Of a DNA stretch of 31,739 nucleotides, positions 24,317-31,739 are shown one piece after another. The notes below the pieces were generated by a model. That model saw only the letters and a program-made list of their open reading frames with translations. It made no database searches and was not told the origin of the DNA. Where the stretch lies: assembly GCA_035937795.1 (NCBI GenBank), contig DASZHO010000022.1:1-31739 (forward strand), read 5' to 3'. Numbering within the stretch: the first letter of the stretch is position 1; every line of letters starts with the position of its first letter. Source of the stretch: JAMQPK01 sp035937795 (GTDB taxonomy: Bacteria > Acidobacteriota > Vicinamibacteria > Vicinamibacterales > JAMQPK01). Made by a program: the position numbers and the translations under genes.

Positions 24317-25645
24317 ATGACGTTTGTTGCGAAAAAGGCCTTGAAACGGCGGACCTTCCTGCGAGGGATGGGCGCCACGCTGGCGCTGCCTCTGTTGGAT
24401 TCGATGGTGCCCGCGCTGTCGGCGATGACGCTCAAGTCGACGCCGCGCCTGGGCTTCATCTATATCGCCAACGGCGTGATCCAGGATCAGTGGATCCCGG
24501 CGACGACCGGGCGAAACTTCGAGCTGTCACCGATCCTGAAGCCGCTCGCGCCGCTGCAGAGCCACATCAATGTATTGAGCGGGCTCTCGCACCTTGCCGC
24601 AGACACCCGGGGCGACGGCACGGGCGACCATCCGCGCTCTTCGGCGGTCTGGCTCACCGGCGTCCATGCGTATGACCGCAGCAGACCCGACGTCGAGGTG
24701 CGCCTGGCGACCTCGGCCGATCAGATTGCCGCGCGGGAGATCGGCAAGACGACGCAAGTGCCGTCGATCGAGTTGAACCTCGACCTGCCGACGCAGGGCG
24801 CATGCGACACGAGCGATTGCTTTTTCAACAACACCATCTCCTGGCACAACCCGACCACGCCGAATCCGGCGGAAATGCATCCGCGCCTGGTGTTCGAGCG
24901 GCTGTTCGGGGACGGCGGCAGCCCGGCGCAGCGGCTGGCCCGGATGAAACGGAACGGCAGCATTCTCGACTCAGTGTTGCAGGAAGTCACGAGTCTGAAC
25001 AACACGCTGGGGCCGGGAGACCGCACCAAGCTCACCGAGTACCTCGAGTCGGTGCGCGAGATCGAGCAGCGTATACAAGGCGTGGAGGCACGAGGGGTTC
25101 AGGACATCGATCTGCCGGAGCGTCCGACCGACATTCCTGCCACCTTCGAGGAGCACATCAAGCTGATGTACGACCTGCAGGCGCTCGCGTTCCAGGCCGA
25201 CGTCACGCGCGTCTTCACGATGCTGGTGTGCAAGGAGCTGAGCGGGCGCACATACGCCAACATCGGCGTGCCCGATGGCGTGCACGTATGTTCCCATCAC
25301 CGGAACGATCCCGAGCTGATCGCGAAGAAGGCGAAGATTGACACGTACCACATCGAGTTGCTCGCCTATTTCCTGCAAAAGCTCCAGGCGACGCAGGACG
25401 GCGACGGCACGTTACTGGATCAGAGCCTGATTCTGTACGGCGGTGGCATGGGCGACGGCAATCTCCACCGTCACAACAATCTGCCGACGCTGATGGCCGG
25501 AAAGCTCGGCGGCCAGTTCGAGACCGGAAGGCATCTCGCCTACAAGCCCGACACGCCGATGTCGAACCTGCTGGTCGCCATCTTGACCAAGGCGGGCGTG
25601 AACTGCGGCCCGATCGGCGACAGCACGGGCCCGCTCGAAGTCTAG
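24317..25645 (+). CDS. Tat-exported DUF1552 protein
   Basis: The ATG at 24317 has GGGGAGG upstream. The N-terminus KRRTFLRGMGATLALPLLD is a twin-arginine signal (R11-R12 then FLRG). The 442-aa length is typical of DUF1552. Family-like segments include RLGFIYIANGVIQDQWIP, HINVLSGLSH, DHPRSSAVWLTG, and a late LDQSLILYGGGMGDGNLHRHNNLPTLMAGK that resembles the C-terminal metal-site region of sulfatase/alkaline-phosphatase-like DUF1501 proteins. The product should fold in the cytoplasm before export, suggesting a bound cofactor or metal. It pairs with the upstream DUF1592 gene in one operon that ends at a strong terminator. Confidence 0.94.
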   Translation: MTFVAKKALKRRTFLRGMGATLALPLLDSMVPALSAMTLKSTPRLGFIYIANGVIQDQWIPATTGRNFELSPILKPLAPLQSHINVLSGLSHLAADTRGDGTGDHPRSSAVWLTGVHAYDRSRPDVEVRLATSADQIAAREIGKTTQVPSIELNLDLPTQGACDTSDCFFNNTISWHNPTTPNPAEMHPRLVFERLFGDGGSPAQRLARMKRNGSILDSVLQEVTSLNNTLGPGDRTKLTEYLESVREIEQRIQGVEARGVQDIDLPERPTDIPATFEEHIKLMYDLQALAFQADVTRVFTMLVCKELSGRTYANIGVPDGVHVCSHHRNDPELIAKKAKIDTYHIELLAYFLQKLQATQDGDGTLLDQSLILYGGGMGDGNLHRHNNLPTLMAGKLGGQFETGRHLAYKPDTPMSNLLVAILTKAGVNCGPIGDSTGPLEV

Positions 25646-25668
25646 CCGGGTCCCGTTTCTCACCATAT

Positions 25669-25719
25669 GGCCGGAGCTGTGGCTTCTCAGGAAGCCCGCC
25701 GCTCCGGCCGTAACTTTTT
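25669..25719 (+). terminator. Rho-independent terminator after the DUF1592-DUF1552 operon
   Basis: The outer stem ggccggagc (25669-25677) pairs perfectly with gctccggcc (25701-25709). An inner stem, ggcttc with gaagcc, sits in the loop. A T-run, ttttt, ends at 25719. It cleanly separates the operon from the methyltransferase gene. Confidence 0.8.
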
Positions 25720-25760
25720 CAAGGCACCCTTGCGGCGCGGAAATGTGGCAGAGTACTCCG

Positions 25761-26552
25761 ATGCCCGTTATCCCCGGGATCGATGACGGCAACGCCTTCG
25801 ATTGGGGAAGGACGAGCGCCGACTATTCCGCGTGGCGGCCGAATTATCCCGACCGCTTCTTCGAGTTACTCAAGACGCTTGGAGTCGGCCTTCCCGGCCA
25901 GCGCATCCTCGACCTTGGCACCGGCGTCGGCTTTCTCGCACTGCGGTTTGCGCAAGCCGGCGCGGCGGTCACCGGCATAGACATCGCACCGGAGCAAATC
26001 GAGGAGGCGCGCCGTCGTTGCAGTTCCCTCGGAGTGGTGGCGGAGTTTCATGCTCTCCCTGCGGAAGGGACGGACCTTCCACCCGCATCCTTTGACGTCG
26101 TCACAGCCAGCCAGTCGTGGCATTACTTTGACCAGGCGCGGGCGATTCCAGAGGTCAAAAGGCTTCTGAGGCCGGCTGGCCTGTTTCTCACGAGCCATTT
26201 CGTCTGGCTGCCCAGGCAGGATGCCATCGCGAAGGCGTCCGAGCAACTGGTCCTGCGACATAATCCAAAATGGTCTCATGCGAACCTGCGCGGCGACGTG
26301 CCCTTCGTCCCTCAGTGGTCGGAGGAGCACTTCAGCCTTCACGCCATGTTTGTCTTTGATGAAGCCATTCCCTTCACACGGGAGTCCTGGCGCGGCCGGA
26401 TTCGTGCTTGCCGGGGCGTTGGCGCAACGCTCACGAGCAAAGCGGTGGAGGATTTCGATCGGGAACACGAATTGCTTTTGAAGGAGATTGCGCCCGAACA
26501 ATTCACCGTGCTCCACAGAATCGACGCGCATTTATTTCAAGCCAGAACATGA
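25761..26552 (+). CDS. Class I SAM-dependent methyltransferase
   Basis: The protein is 263 aa from the ATG at 25761; an in-frame ATG at 25743 would add six residues (MWQSTP). The SAM site is motif I, ILDLGTGVGFLALRFA (about 43-58), followed by the acidic end of strand 2 (VTGIDIAPEQIEEAR). Later come FDVVTASQSWHYFDQ (motif IV region) and LLRPAGLFLTSHF. The N-terminal AFDWGRTSADYSAWRPNYPDRF is the usual substrate-side cap of Methyltransf_11-type enzymes. The substrate is unknown. It stands alone between a terminator and a region without clear genes. Confidence 0.92.
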   Translation: MPVIPGIDDGNAFDWGRTSADYSAWRPNYPDRFFELLKTLGVGLPGQRILDLGTGVGFLALRFAQAGAAVTGIDIAPEQIEEARRRCSSLGVVAEFHALPAEGTDLPPASFDVVTASQSWHYFDQARAIPEVKRLLRPAGLFLTSHFVWLPRQDAIAKASEQLVLRHNPKWSHANLRGDVPFVPQWSEEHFSLHAMFVFDEAIPFTRESWRGRIRACRGVGATLTSKAVEDFDREHELLLKEIAPEQFTVLHRIDAHLFQART

Positions 26553-26802
26553 GCGGCTCCCAGGGCTCAGGGATCCTATTACACGTCAGCGAAGAGACCG
26601 ACATCCCAGTCTTTCATCCGCGAGAGGCTGTGGCGCCCTTCGCGCAGCAGCAGTCGCAGATCTGCCGCACCAGATTCGCCGACGCGGAGCGGAGTTCCGT
26701 GTCGTTGAACGCTTGCTGCCGTTTCGGGACGAGATCGTGGCATTGACACTGGATTACTCGATCATTCGAATCCGAAACACAGCCCGCTGAGGAATCTCGC
26801 CG
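26553..26802. other. 250-base region without a convincing gene
   Basis: Open frames cross this region on the plus strand (one to 26790 ends VVERLLPFRDEIVALTLDYSIIRIRNTAR-like), but none has a start signal or a recognisable domain. It may hold the remnant of a short gene or only spacer DNA. The bases ttcgaatcc near 26765 look like a tRNA T-arm in isolation, but no acceptor or anticodon arm accompanies them. Confidence 0.35.
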
Positions 26803-27426
26803 ATGTGGCGTAGCGTCGTCGCGGTCGCGTATATTGCTGTAGGCGTGAGCATGTGCGGAAAGCCACCCACGCCGACACTGAGCTTCTGGTATGCCGATGC
26901 GCCATTTGCGCCAATGGGTGACGCTGCGACAAGACTTGGCGCGCCGCTGACAGCCAATGAGATCCGATCGATCGAAGGGATCTCGCGAACTGAACTTGAA
27001 CGCGCCTTCTCAGGACTCGGCGTCACGATAGCTCAGCGACCAGGAGGCTTCTGGCAGGTCGCGGTACTTCAGACCCTACCCACGGTACGGCGGTTACCAA
27101 GTGCCGGCCAATCGTTTGCGCTCGGTCCCTTCGGTGGCGCGGGTTCCGTTTCGTTTGGCATCCTCGCCAGCAGTGCCCTTCAGTACGCGCCTGCGGACGC
27201 CTCGCGCGAAGTCATGATCGAGGGTATCGGTCGTGGTATTGGACGTGCCGCCGTTCACGAGTTTGCTCACCAGATCCTCGGCCCGGCAATGCGGGACGAT
27301 CGTGACGATCAGAATAGCTATGAATACCATTCGTCAGCGAGGGCGTCACAGTATTACGGCGAACTTCATTGGACGATGGCCTGGCCGCTCCTGCGGCAGA
27401 AAATGACGAACCGAAACGGCGGATAG
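26803..27426 (+). CDS. Putative secreted HExxH metalloprotein, 207 aa
   Basis: The ATG at 26803 has GAGGA about 9 bases upstream. Residues 1-18 are hydrophobic with a cysteine at 18 (VGVSMC), a signal or non-canonical lipoprotein signal. The body is a compact domain rich in Gly and hydrophobic strands. H152-E-F-A-H156 sits in a helix (GRAAVHEFAHQIL), the classic zinc-binding HExxH of metallopeptidases. A candidate third ligand is less clear; NSYEYHSS (about 172) follows in the right range. No metzincin HExxHxxGxxH pattern is present. The family is not recognised. Catalytic activity is inferred from the motif only. Confidence 0.6.
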   Translation: MWRSVVAVAYIAVGVSMCGKPPTPTLSFWYADAPFAPMGDAATRLGAPLTANEIRSIEGISRTELERAFSGLGVTIAQRPGGFWQVAVLQTLPTVRRLPSAGQSFALGPFGGAGSVSFGILASSALQYAPADASREVMIEGIGRGIGRAAVHEFAHQILGPAMRDDRDDQNSYEYHSSARASQYYGELHWTMAWPLLRQKMTNRNGG

Positions 27427-27515
27427 CAGGCCACGAGAGAGCTACCCCGGATACGGCACGGTGGATTACATTCAAACGCGCCCGGAGCAGACAACCTCTG
27501 TCCCAGGAGGTCAAT

Positions 27516-28013
27516 ATGAAACGCGCCTTGGCAATCCCGGCCCTCGTCCTCGTCGTTGCAGCCACGGTGTTCGGCCAGACCAACCCTCGGCTCGGTGTGT
27601 GGAAGCTCAACTTGCAGAAGTCGAAGTTTGATCCGGCGATTGGCCCGGCCCCTCAGAGTGAGCTTCGCACTTACGAAGCGTCATCCGCTGGGATGACCAA
27701 AGCCACCTTCGTAACCGTCGATGCCAAGGGGATGAAGTCCACGCGCGGCTACACGGCCGCCTACGACGGCAAAGACTATCCCTACAGCGGAAATCCGAAC
27801 GCCGACGCCCTGGCCGTGACGGGCAATGCCTATGGGAATGAGGCTGTGCTGAAAAAGGCAGGCAAAGTTGTTCAGATCGTTCACAGCGTGATGGCGACTG
27901 ATGGGAAGAGCTTCACGGTGACCATCACCAATCCGGCCAAGACTGCCACCACGGTCGAAGTGTTTGAGAAACAACAAACTGAGGCCCCACGCCTGATGCC
28001 GTCTACACACTGA
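27516..28013 (+). CDS. Small secreted protein, lipocalin-like pattern, 165 aa
   Basis: AGGAGG at 27505-27510 lies 5 bases before the ATG at 27516; an upstream extension overlapping the previous gene is rejected. Residues 1-20 are a signal peptide (MKRALAIPALVLVVAATVFG). The mature protein is a series of short strands: GVWKLNLQKSKFDPAI, SELRTYEASS, KATFVTVDAKGMK, KDYPYSG, AVLKKAGKVVQIVHS and KSFTVTITN. This resembles small secreted beta-barrel proteins of Acidobacteria that begin with G-x-W-x-L-N-x-x-K-S-K-F. No catalytic motif is visible. It possibly binds a small ligand or wall component. Confidence 0.78.
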   Translation: MKRALAIPALVLVVAATVFGQTNPRLGVWKLNLQKSKFDPAIGPAPQSELRTYEASSAGMTKATFVTVDAKGMKSTRGYTAAYDGKDYPYSGNPNADALAVTGNAYGNEAVLKKAGKVVQIVHSVMATDGKSFTVTITNPAKTATTVEVFEKQQTEAPRLMPSTH

Positions 28014-28040
28014 TTTCTCCAGAAACGGCAGCCGAATGCG

Positions 28041-28046
28041 TATGAT
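28041..28046 (+). promoter_or_regulatory. -10 box (TATGAT), leaderless TTG start for the HAD gene
   Basis: TATGAT ends 8 bases before the TTG at 28055. No Shine-Dalgarno is present and no ATG is in frame nearby. The layout matches acyP at 14543-14556. Confidence 0.5.
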
Positions 28047-28054
28047 CGCTGGGC

Positions 28055-28663
28055 TTGAACCTTGCCCTGTTCGATTTCGACCACACGATCACGTTCGGGG
28101 ACACCTGGACCCCGTTCATGCGCTTCGCCGTTCGCCCCGCGCGCTTGGTCGCGGGCCGCGTAGTGTTAATCCCGGTCATCGTCGGCTATCGCATCGGAGT
28201 CGTCTCGGCGAGCACAGGCCGGCAGCTCGCCACCCGAGTCGGATTCCAAGGGGAGGACGCCGTAAGGGTCCGTCAGTTCGGCGTCGACTACGCGACCACT
28301 GTCCTTCCCAAGACGCTGCGGCCCCGCGCGCTGGAGCGCATCGAATGGCATAAACAACGACGTGACATCGTGGTGGTCGTTTCGGCGTCACTGGATGCCT
28401 ACCTGAACCCCTGGTGCGAGGCGATGGGCTTGGAAGTCGTCTGCACTCGGCTAGAGCAGAAAGATGGAAGACTCACCGGCAAATTCGTGTCCGCCGATTG
28501 CACGCGCGTGGAAAAGGCCCGGCGAATTCGCGAGCGGTACAACCTTGAGCAATACGCGCGCATTTATGCGTACGGGGACTCCGAAGACGATCGCGAAATG
28601 CTGGATCTTGCCCACGAGCAGTACTACCGCTGGAAAAGGATCGATGCGAGCACTGGTACATGA
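28055..28663 (+). CDS. HAD-IB family phosphatase (SerB-like)
   Basis: The 202-aa cytoplasmic HAD phosphatase has motif I LFDFDHTIT at 5-13 (nucleophile Asp plus Asp), motif II VVVSAS near 107-112, motif III RVEKARRI near 152, and motif IV YGDSEDDREML near 172-182 with the Mg-binding Asp residues. The cap between motifs I and II is about 85 residues and rather hydrophobic (RLVAGRVVLIPVIVGYRIG), a possible membrane contact or lipid-like substrate pocket. Relatives include phosphoserine and lysophosphatidate-type phosphatases; the substrate is not determined. The start is TTG at 28055 by promoter spacing. Confidence 0.9.
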   Translation: MNLALFDFDHTITFGDTWTPFMRFAVRPARLVAGRVVLIPVIVGYRIGVVSASTGRQLATRVGFQGEDAVRVRQFGVDYATTVLPKTLRPRALERIEWHKQRRDIVVVVSASLDAYLNPWCEAMGLEVVCTRLEQKDGRLTGKFVSADCTRVEKARRIRERYNLEQYARIYAYGDSEDDREMLDLAHEQYYRWKRIDASTGT

Positions 28664-28834
28664 CGGGCGGTTAGTAATGACATCTGCGAGATTTCTGGCA
28701 TCATGGCGGCCAACGGATACGCGAACTTTGCACGATCGATTTGTCCGAATCGTCACGAGGCTGACCAGTCGGCGGTGATCTCGCTGGCCGAGGAGGTCTT
28801 GCGCCCGAACGGCGGATTCTTGTTCGGAAGCCCG

Positions 28835-29377
28835 ATGGCCAAAAGCTCTGAGCTTCGCACCGAGCGCCTACTCCTGCGTCGCTGGTTGCCTTCCGACCGC
28901 GAGGCGTTCGCCGCCATGAACGCCGACCCGCGCGTGATGGAACATTTCCCAGCCACTTTGTCACGAGAGGAATGCGACAACGCCGTTGCGAGGATTGAGG
29001 ACAGCTTCGAGCGACAAGGGTTTGGCTGGTGGGCGGTCGAGGTGATTGATGGGGCGCCGTTCATTGGTTTTATTGGACTCTCGGCAGTTCCGTTTCAAGC
29101 CCCTTTCACCCCCTGCATCGAGACCGGCTGGCGGTTGGCCTTCGACCATTGGAACCGAGGTTATGCCACCGAAGGCGCTCGGGCCGCGCTCACGTTTGGG
29201 TTTGACCAATTACAACTGAATGAAATCGTGGCGTTCACCGTGCCGGCAAATGTCCGTTCGCGCCGCGTCATGGAAAAGCTCGGTATGACCCACAACCCTG
29301 CGGACGATTTTGAGCACCCAAACCTCCCCGAAGGGCATCCGCTTCGGCGGCATGTGCTGTATCGACGCCGACCGTGA
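28835..29377 (+). CDS. GNAT N-acetyltransferase (RimJ/RimL type)
   Basis: The ATG at 28835 with GGAAG upstream gives 180 aa, the usual RimJ/RimL size; the longer start at 28703 adds 44 residues without domain character. Motifs are ELRTERLLLRRWLPSDREAF at the N-terminus, then the acetyl-CoA site HWNRGYATEGARAALTFGF, and EIVAFTVPANVRSRRVMEKLGM. Members acetylate protein N-termini, aminoglycosides or small amines; nothing here specifies which. It lies between the HAD phosphatase and the kinase, apparently as a separate transcript. Confidence 0.9.
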   Translation: MAKSSELRTERLLLRRWLPSDREAFAAMNADPRVMEHFPATLSREECDNAVARIEDSFERQGFGWWAVEVIDGAPFIGFIGLSAVPFQAPFTPCIETGWRLAFDHWNRGYATEGARAALTFGFDQLQLNEIVAFTVPANVRSRRVMEKLGMTHNPADDFEHPNLPEGHPLRRHVLYRRRP

Positions 29378-29430
29378 AAAAAGCGCGTGCGCCTGCTTGC
29401 CACGAGACGCTGCAGAGAGCGGTTCCCTCA

Positions 29431-29436
29431 TATAAT
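29431..29436 (+). promoter_or_regulatory. -10 box (TATAAT) for the kinase-propeller gene
   Basis: A perfect TATAAT lies 36 bases before the ATG at 29473, giving a leader of roughly 30 bases. No clear ribosome site or -35 element is visible in it. Confidence 0.5.
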
Positions 29437-29472
29437 CGGGCTCGTCCTTCGGCTCACAACAGTCACAACTGA

Positions 29473-31739
29473 ATGCCTCTCACGCCCGGCGCTCAAATCG
29501 GCGTGTATCAAATCGTCGGCCTCATCGGGGCCGGTGGCATGGGCGAAGTCTATCGGGCGCGCGATACGCGCCTGAATCGGGACGTCGCGATCAAGATCCT
29601 GCCGGCGCTGTTTGCGGCGGACGCCGATCGCGTCGCACGCTTTCAACGCGAGGCGCAGATGCTCGCGTCGCTCAATCACCCGCACATCGCCCACATCTAT
29701 GGCCTCGAAGAAGCTCAGGGGACGCGCGCGCTCGTGCTCGAACTGGTCGACGGTCCGACGCTAGCGGATCGCATCTCCGAAGGACCGATGCCGCTCGTCG
29801 ACGCGCTGCCGATCGCAAGACAGATCGCCGAGGCCCTCGAGACGGCGCACGAGCACGGCATCATCCATCGCGATCTGAAGCCGGCCAATATCAAGCTGAC
29901 GGCCGACGGCAACGTGAAAGTGCTCGACTTCGGGCTTGCGAAGGCGCTCGACGCCGGGGCGACAAGATCGGACCTGGGATCCATGTCGAATTCCCCGACG
30001 ATAACTTCGCCGGCGCTGGGGACGCACGCCGGCGTCATCCTCGGCACCGCCGCCTATATGAGTCCGGAACAGGCGAAAGGGAAGCCGGTCGACAAGCGAA
30101 GCGACATCTGGGCATTCGGTTGTGTGTTGTTCGAAATGCTGACGGGCACGCGCGCCTTTCAGGGTGACGATGTGTCGGAGACGATGGCGAGCATTTTGAA
30201 GAGCGAGCCGGACTGGAAGGCACTGCCGGCGGATGTTCCGTCGACGATGCGCACACTCGTGCAGCGCTGCCTCGCCAAGGATCGCGGGCAGCGCATCAGC
30301 GACATCTCGATCGCGCGCTTTCTGCTGGCTGAATTGGCGAACCCGGACTCCGCCGGCGCGTTATCCAGCGGTTCCCGAACGGCCACGCCGCGACCGCCGC
30401 TGTGGACACGCGTGGCCACACACACTACCGCAGGGCTGGTCGGTGCGGCTCTGGTCGGCACCGCGGTGTGGTTTGCGGTGCACGCCTTGCTCCCGACGGC
30501 TCGCGTCTCGCGCCTGCAGATCACGCCATCAGGCGCCGCAGCACTCAGCATTGACGGCTTCACCAGGGATCTCGCCATGACACCGGACGGCTCACGGATT
30601 GTATATGCAGGCGCGAACGGCGCCACACTCTTCGTGCGCGCGCTCGACCAGATCGATGCCACGCCGCTTACCGGCCTCGGCGCGGCCAGTGGACCGTTCA
30701 TCTCGCCCAACGGTCAGTGGATTGGCTTTGTCGACGGTAGGACCGCCCTGAAGAAAGTCGCCATCACCGGCGGTCCGGCGGTTCCAATTGGTCTCCTCGA
30801 CGGTGCGTTGCTCAGCGCGAGCTGGAGCCCGGACGACACGATCGTGTACGCCACGTTGAACCCGACGACCGGGTTGCAAGTGATTCCGGCGGGCGGCGGC
30901 GAGGCGACCGTGCTGACACGTCCGAACAGGGCGCGTGGAGAAGCGGACCATCTGTGGCCCGAGGTGCTGCCGGGCGGGCACGCGGTCCTGTTCACCATTA
31001 CATCAGTCAATGGCGGCCTCGACCAGGCACAGATTGCGGTCCTGGATCTGCGAACACGCACCGAGACCGTCCTGATCCGTGGCGGCAGTGACGCACATTA
31101 TGCGGCCAGTGGACACCTGATCTACGCCGCGGCAGGGTCGTTGCGCGCGGTTGGCTTTGATCTGACGCACCTCGCGATCATCGGCACGCCGGTGCCGGTG
31201 GTGCCGCAGGTGGCCATCACCGGACAGGGCGGCGCCGACGTGGCGATTGGCACCGACGGGACGCTGGCGTACGCGGCCGGCGTGGCAGCGCTACGAAGCC
31301 TGGTCTGGGTCGATCGGCAGGGGCACGAAACGCCGTTATCCTTGCCACCGCGCGCATACAACTATCCACGACTGGCGCCCGATGGGTCCCGTTTCGCCGT
31401 AGGTATTGCCGATCAGGACTTTGATATCTGGCTGGGGGATACGACCCGGACCGCGCTGACGCGCATCACCTTCGATCCTGGAATCGACAATTACCCGGTG
31501 TGGGCACCGGATGGTCGCCGCATATTCTTCAGCTCCATGCGGGCGGGCACGTTGAATCTCTTTGTTCAGGCGGCCGACGGAACTGGAGACGTCAGCCGAT
31601 TGACCGAGAGTCCAAATGCTCAGTACTCCACATCGGTGTCGCCGGATGGCACGCGGTTGATTTTCACGCAGACGACACCAAAGACCGGGGCAGACGTGAT
31701 GCAGCTGCGCCTCGACATGGCACACCCGATCGTGCCGGA
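29473..31739 (+). CDS. Ser/Thr protein kinase with C-terminal WD40/TolB-like propeller (partial)
   Basis: The gene runs off the right edge after 755 codons. Residues 10-295 are a Hanks-type kinase: Gly loop IGAGGMGEVY at 18-27, ATP lysine K41 in VAIKIL, catalytic HRDLKPAN at 132-139, DFG at 152-154, SPEQAKG at 197-203, and a late RCLAKDRGQR. A basic, Pro-rich juxtamembrane segment leads to a transmembrane helix at about 318-338 (TTAGLVGAALVGTAVWFAV). The outside part has propeller repeats of the PD40/TolB type: DGSRIVYAG, NGQWIGFVD, PDGTLAYAAG, PDGSRFAVGI, PDGRRIFFSS and PDGTRLIFTQ. Such kinases are numerous in Acidobacteria. The propeller is probably the sensor and the kinase the output. Signal and targets are unknown. 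Confidence 0.96.
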   Translation, partial: MPLTPGAQIGVYQIVGLIGAGGMGEVYRARDTRLNRDVAIKILPALFAADADRVARFQREAQMLASLNHPHIAHIYGLEEAQGTRALVLELVDGPTLADRISEGPMPLVDALPIARQIAEALETAHEHGIIHRDLKPANIKLTADGNVKVLDFGLAKALDAGATRSDLGSMSNSPTITSPALGTHAGVILGTAAYMSPEQAKGKPVDKRSDIWAFGCVLFEMLTGTRAFQGDDVSETMASILKSEPDWKALPADVPSTMRTLVQRCLAKDRGQRISDISIARFLLAELANPDSAGALSSGSRTATPRPPLWTRVATHTTAGLVGAALVGTAVWFAVHALLPTARVSRLQITPSGAAALSIDGFTRDLAMTPDGSRIVYAGANGATLFVRALDQIDATPLTGLGAASGPFISPNGQWIGFVDGRTALKKVAITGGPAVPIGLLDGALLSASWSPDDTIVYATLNPTTGLQVIPAGGGEATVLTRPNRARGEADHLWPEVLPGGHAVLFTITSVNGGLDQAQIAVLDLRTRTETVLIRGGSDAHYAASGHLIYAAAGSLRAVGFDLTHLAIIGTPVPVVPQVAITGQGGADVAIGTDGTLAYAAGVAALRSLVWVDRQGHETPLSLPPRAYNYPRLAPDGSRFAVGIADQDFDIWLGDTTRTALTRITFDPGIDNYPVWAPDGRRIFFSSMRAGTLNLFVQAADGTGDVSRLTESPNAQYSTSVSPDGTRLIFTQTTPKTGADVMQLRLDMAHPIVP

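Noticed and set aside
26760..26790. ttcgaatcc considered as the T-arm of a tRNA
   Set aside because: No acceptor stem, anticodon arm or D-arm can be built around it in either direction.

Overview
The window reads as ordinary chromosome from a GC-rich, soil-type member of the Acidobacteriota, most likely close to the Vicinamibacteria. That placement is an inference from gene content. It rests on a large Ser/Thr kinase fused through one membrane helix to a WD40/TolB-like propeller, a diheme DUF1592 protein paired with a Tat-type DUF1552 protein, secreted ankyrin repeats, many secreted beta-propellers and small secreted proteins, and a phosphoketolase-acetate kinase pair. I saw no rRNA, tRNA, CRISPR array, insertion sequence or phage gene.

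Layout. 1-339 is mostly non-coding and holds a long inverted repeat around a strong hairpin. 340-1807 carries two uncharacterised envelope proteins. 1839-5316 (minus) is an ackA-xfp operon that would turn sugar phosphates into acetyl phosphate and then acetate plus ATP. 5453-5836 is a small coiled-coil protein. 5855-7420 (minus) is a B12-type radical SAM enzyme, divergent from a Rieske/FAD reductase (7464-8993). 9018-14412 is a run of exported proteins: an NHL propeller, a small ORF, a sorbosone-dehydrogenase-like propeller, a PEBP protein, a lipoprotein and a second NHL propeller. It ends in a heptamer repeat and a clear terminator. 14556-15889 holds acyP, apt and a membrane-anchored protein. 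15901-17859 has a small secreted protein divergent from a collagen-like protein. 17877-19417 has a SLOG-like protein and several small unknowns. 19590-25645 combines a GlcG/HbpS-type protein, a secreted ankyrin protein and the divergent DUF1592-DUF1552 pair, closed by a terminator. 25761-29377 holds a methyltransferase, a putative HExxH metalloprotein, a small secreted protein, a HAD phosphatase and a GNAT acetyltransferase. The kinase-propeller starts at 29473 and runs off the right edge.

How the genes may work together. The clearest metabolic unit is ackA-xfp. The clearest multi-gene envelope unit is the DUF1592-DUF1552 pair, with the ankyrin protein divergent from it. Two NHL propellers and the DUF1592 protein carry similar Gly/Ala/Arg-rich inserts.

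A recurring regulatory theme is a TATRAT- or TANNNT-type -10 box 6-9 bases from a start codon with no Shine-Dalgarno. This suggests that several transcripts here are leaderless, including two that begin with TTG. Other genes have good AGGAGG sites, so both initiation modes seem to coexist.
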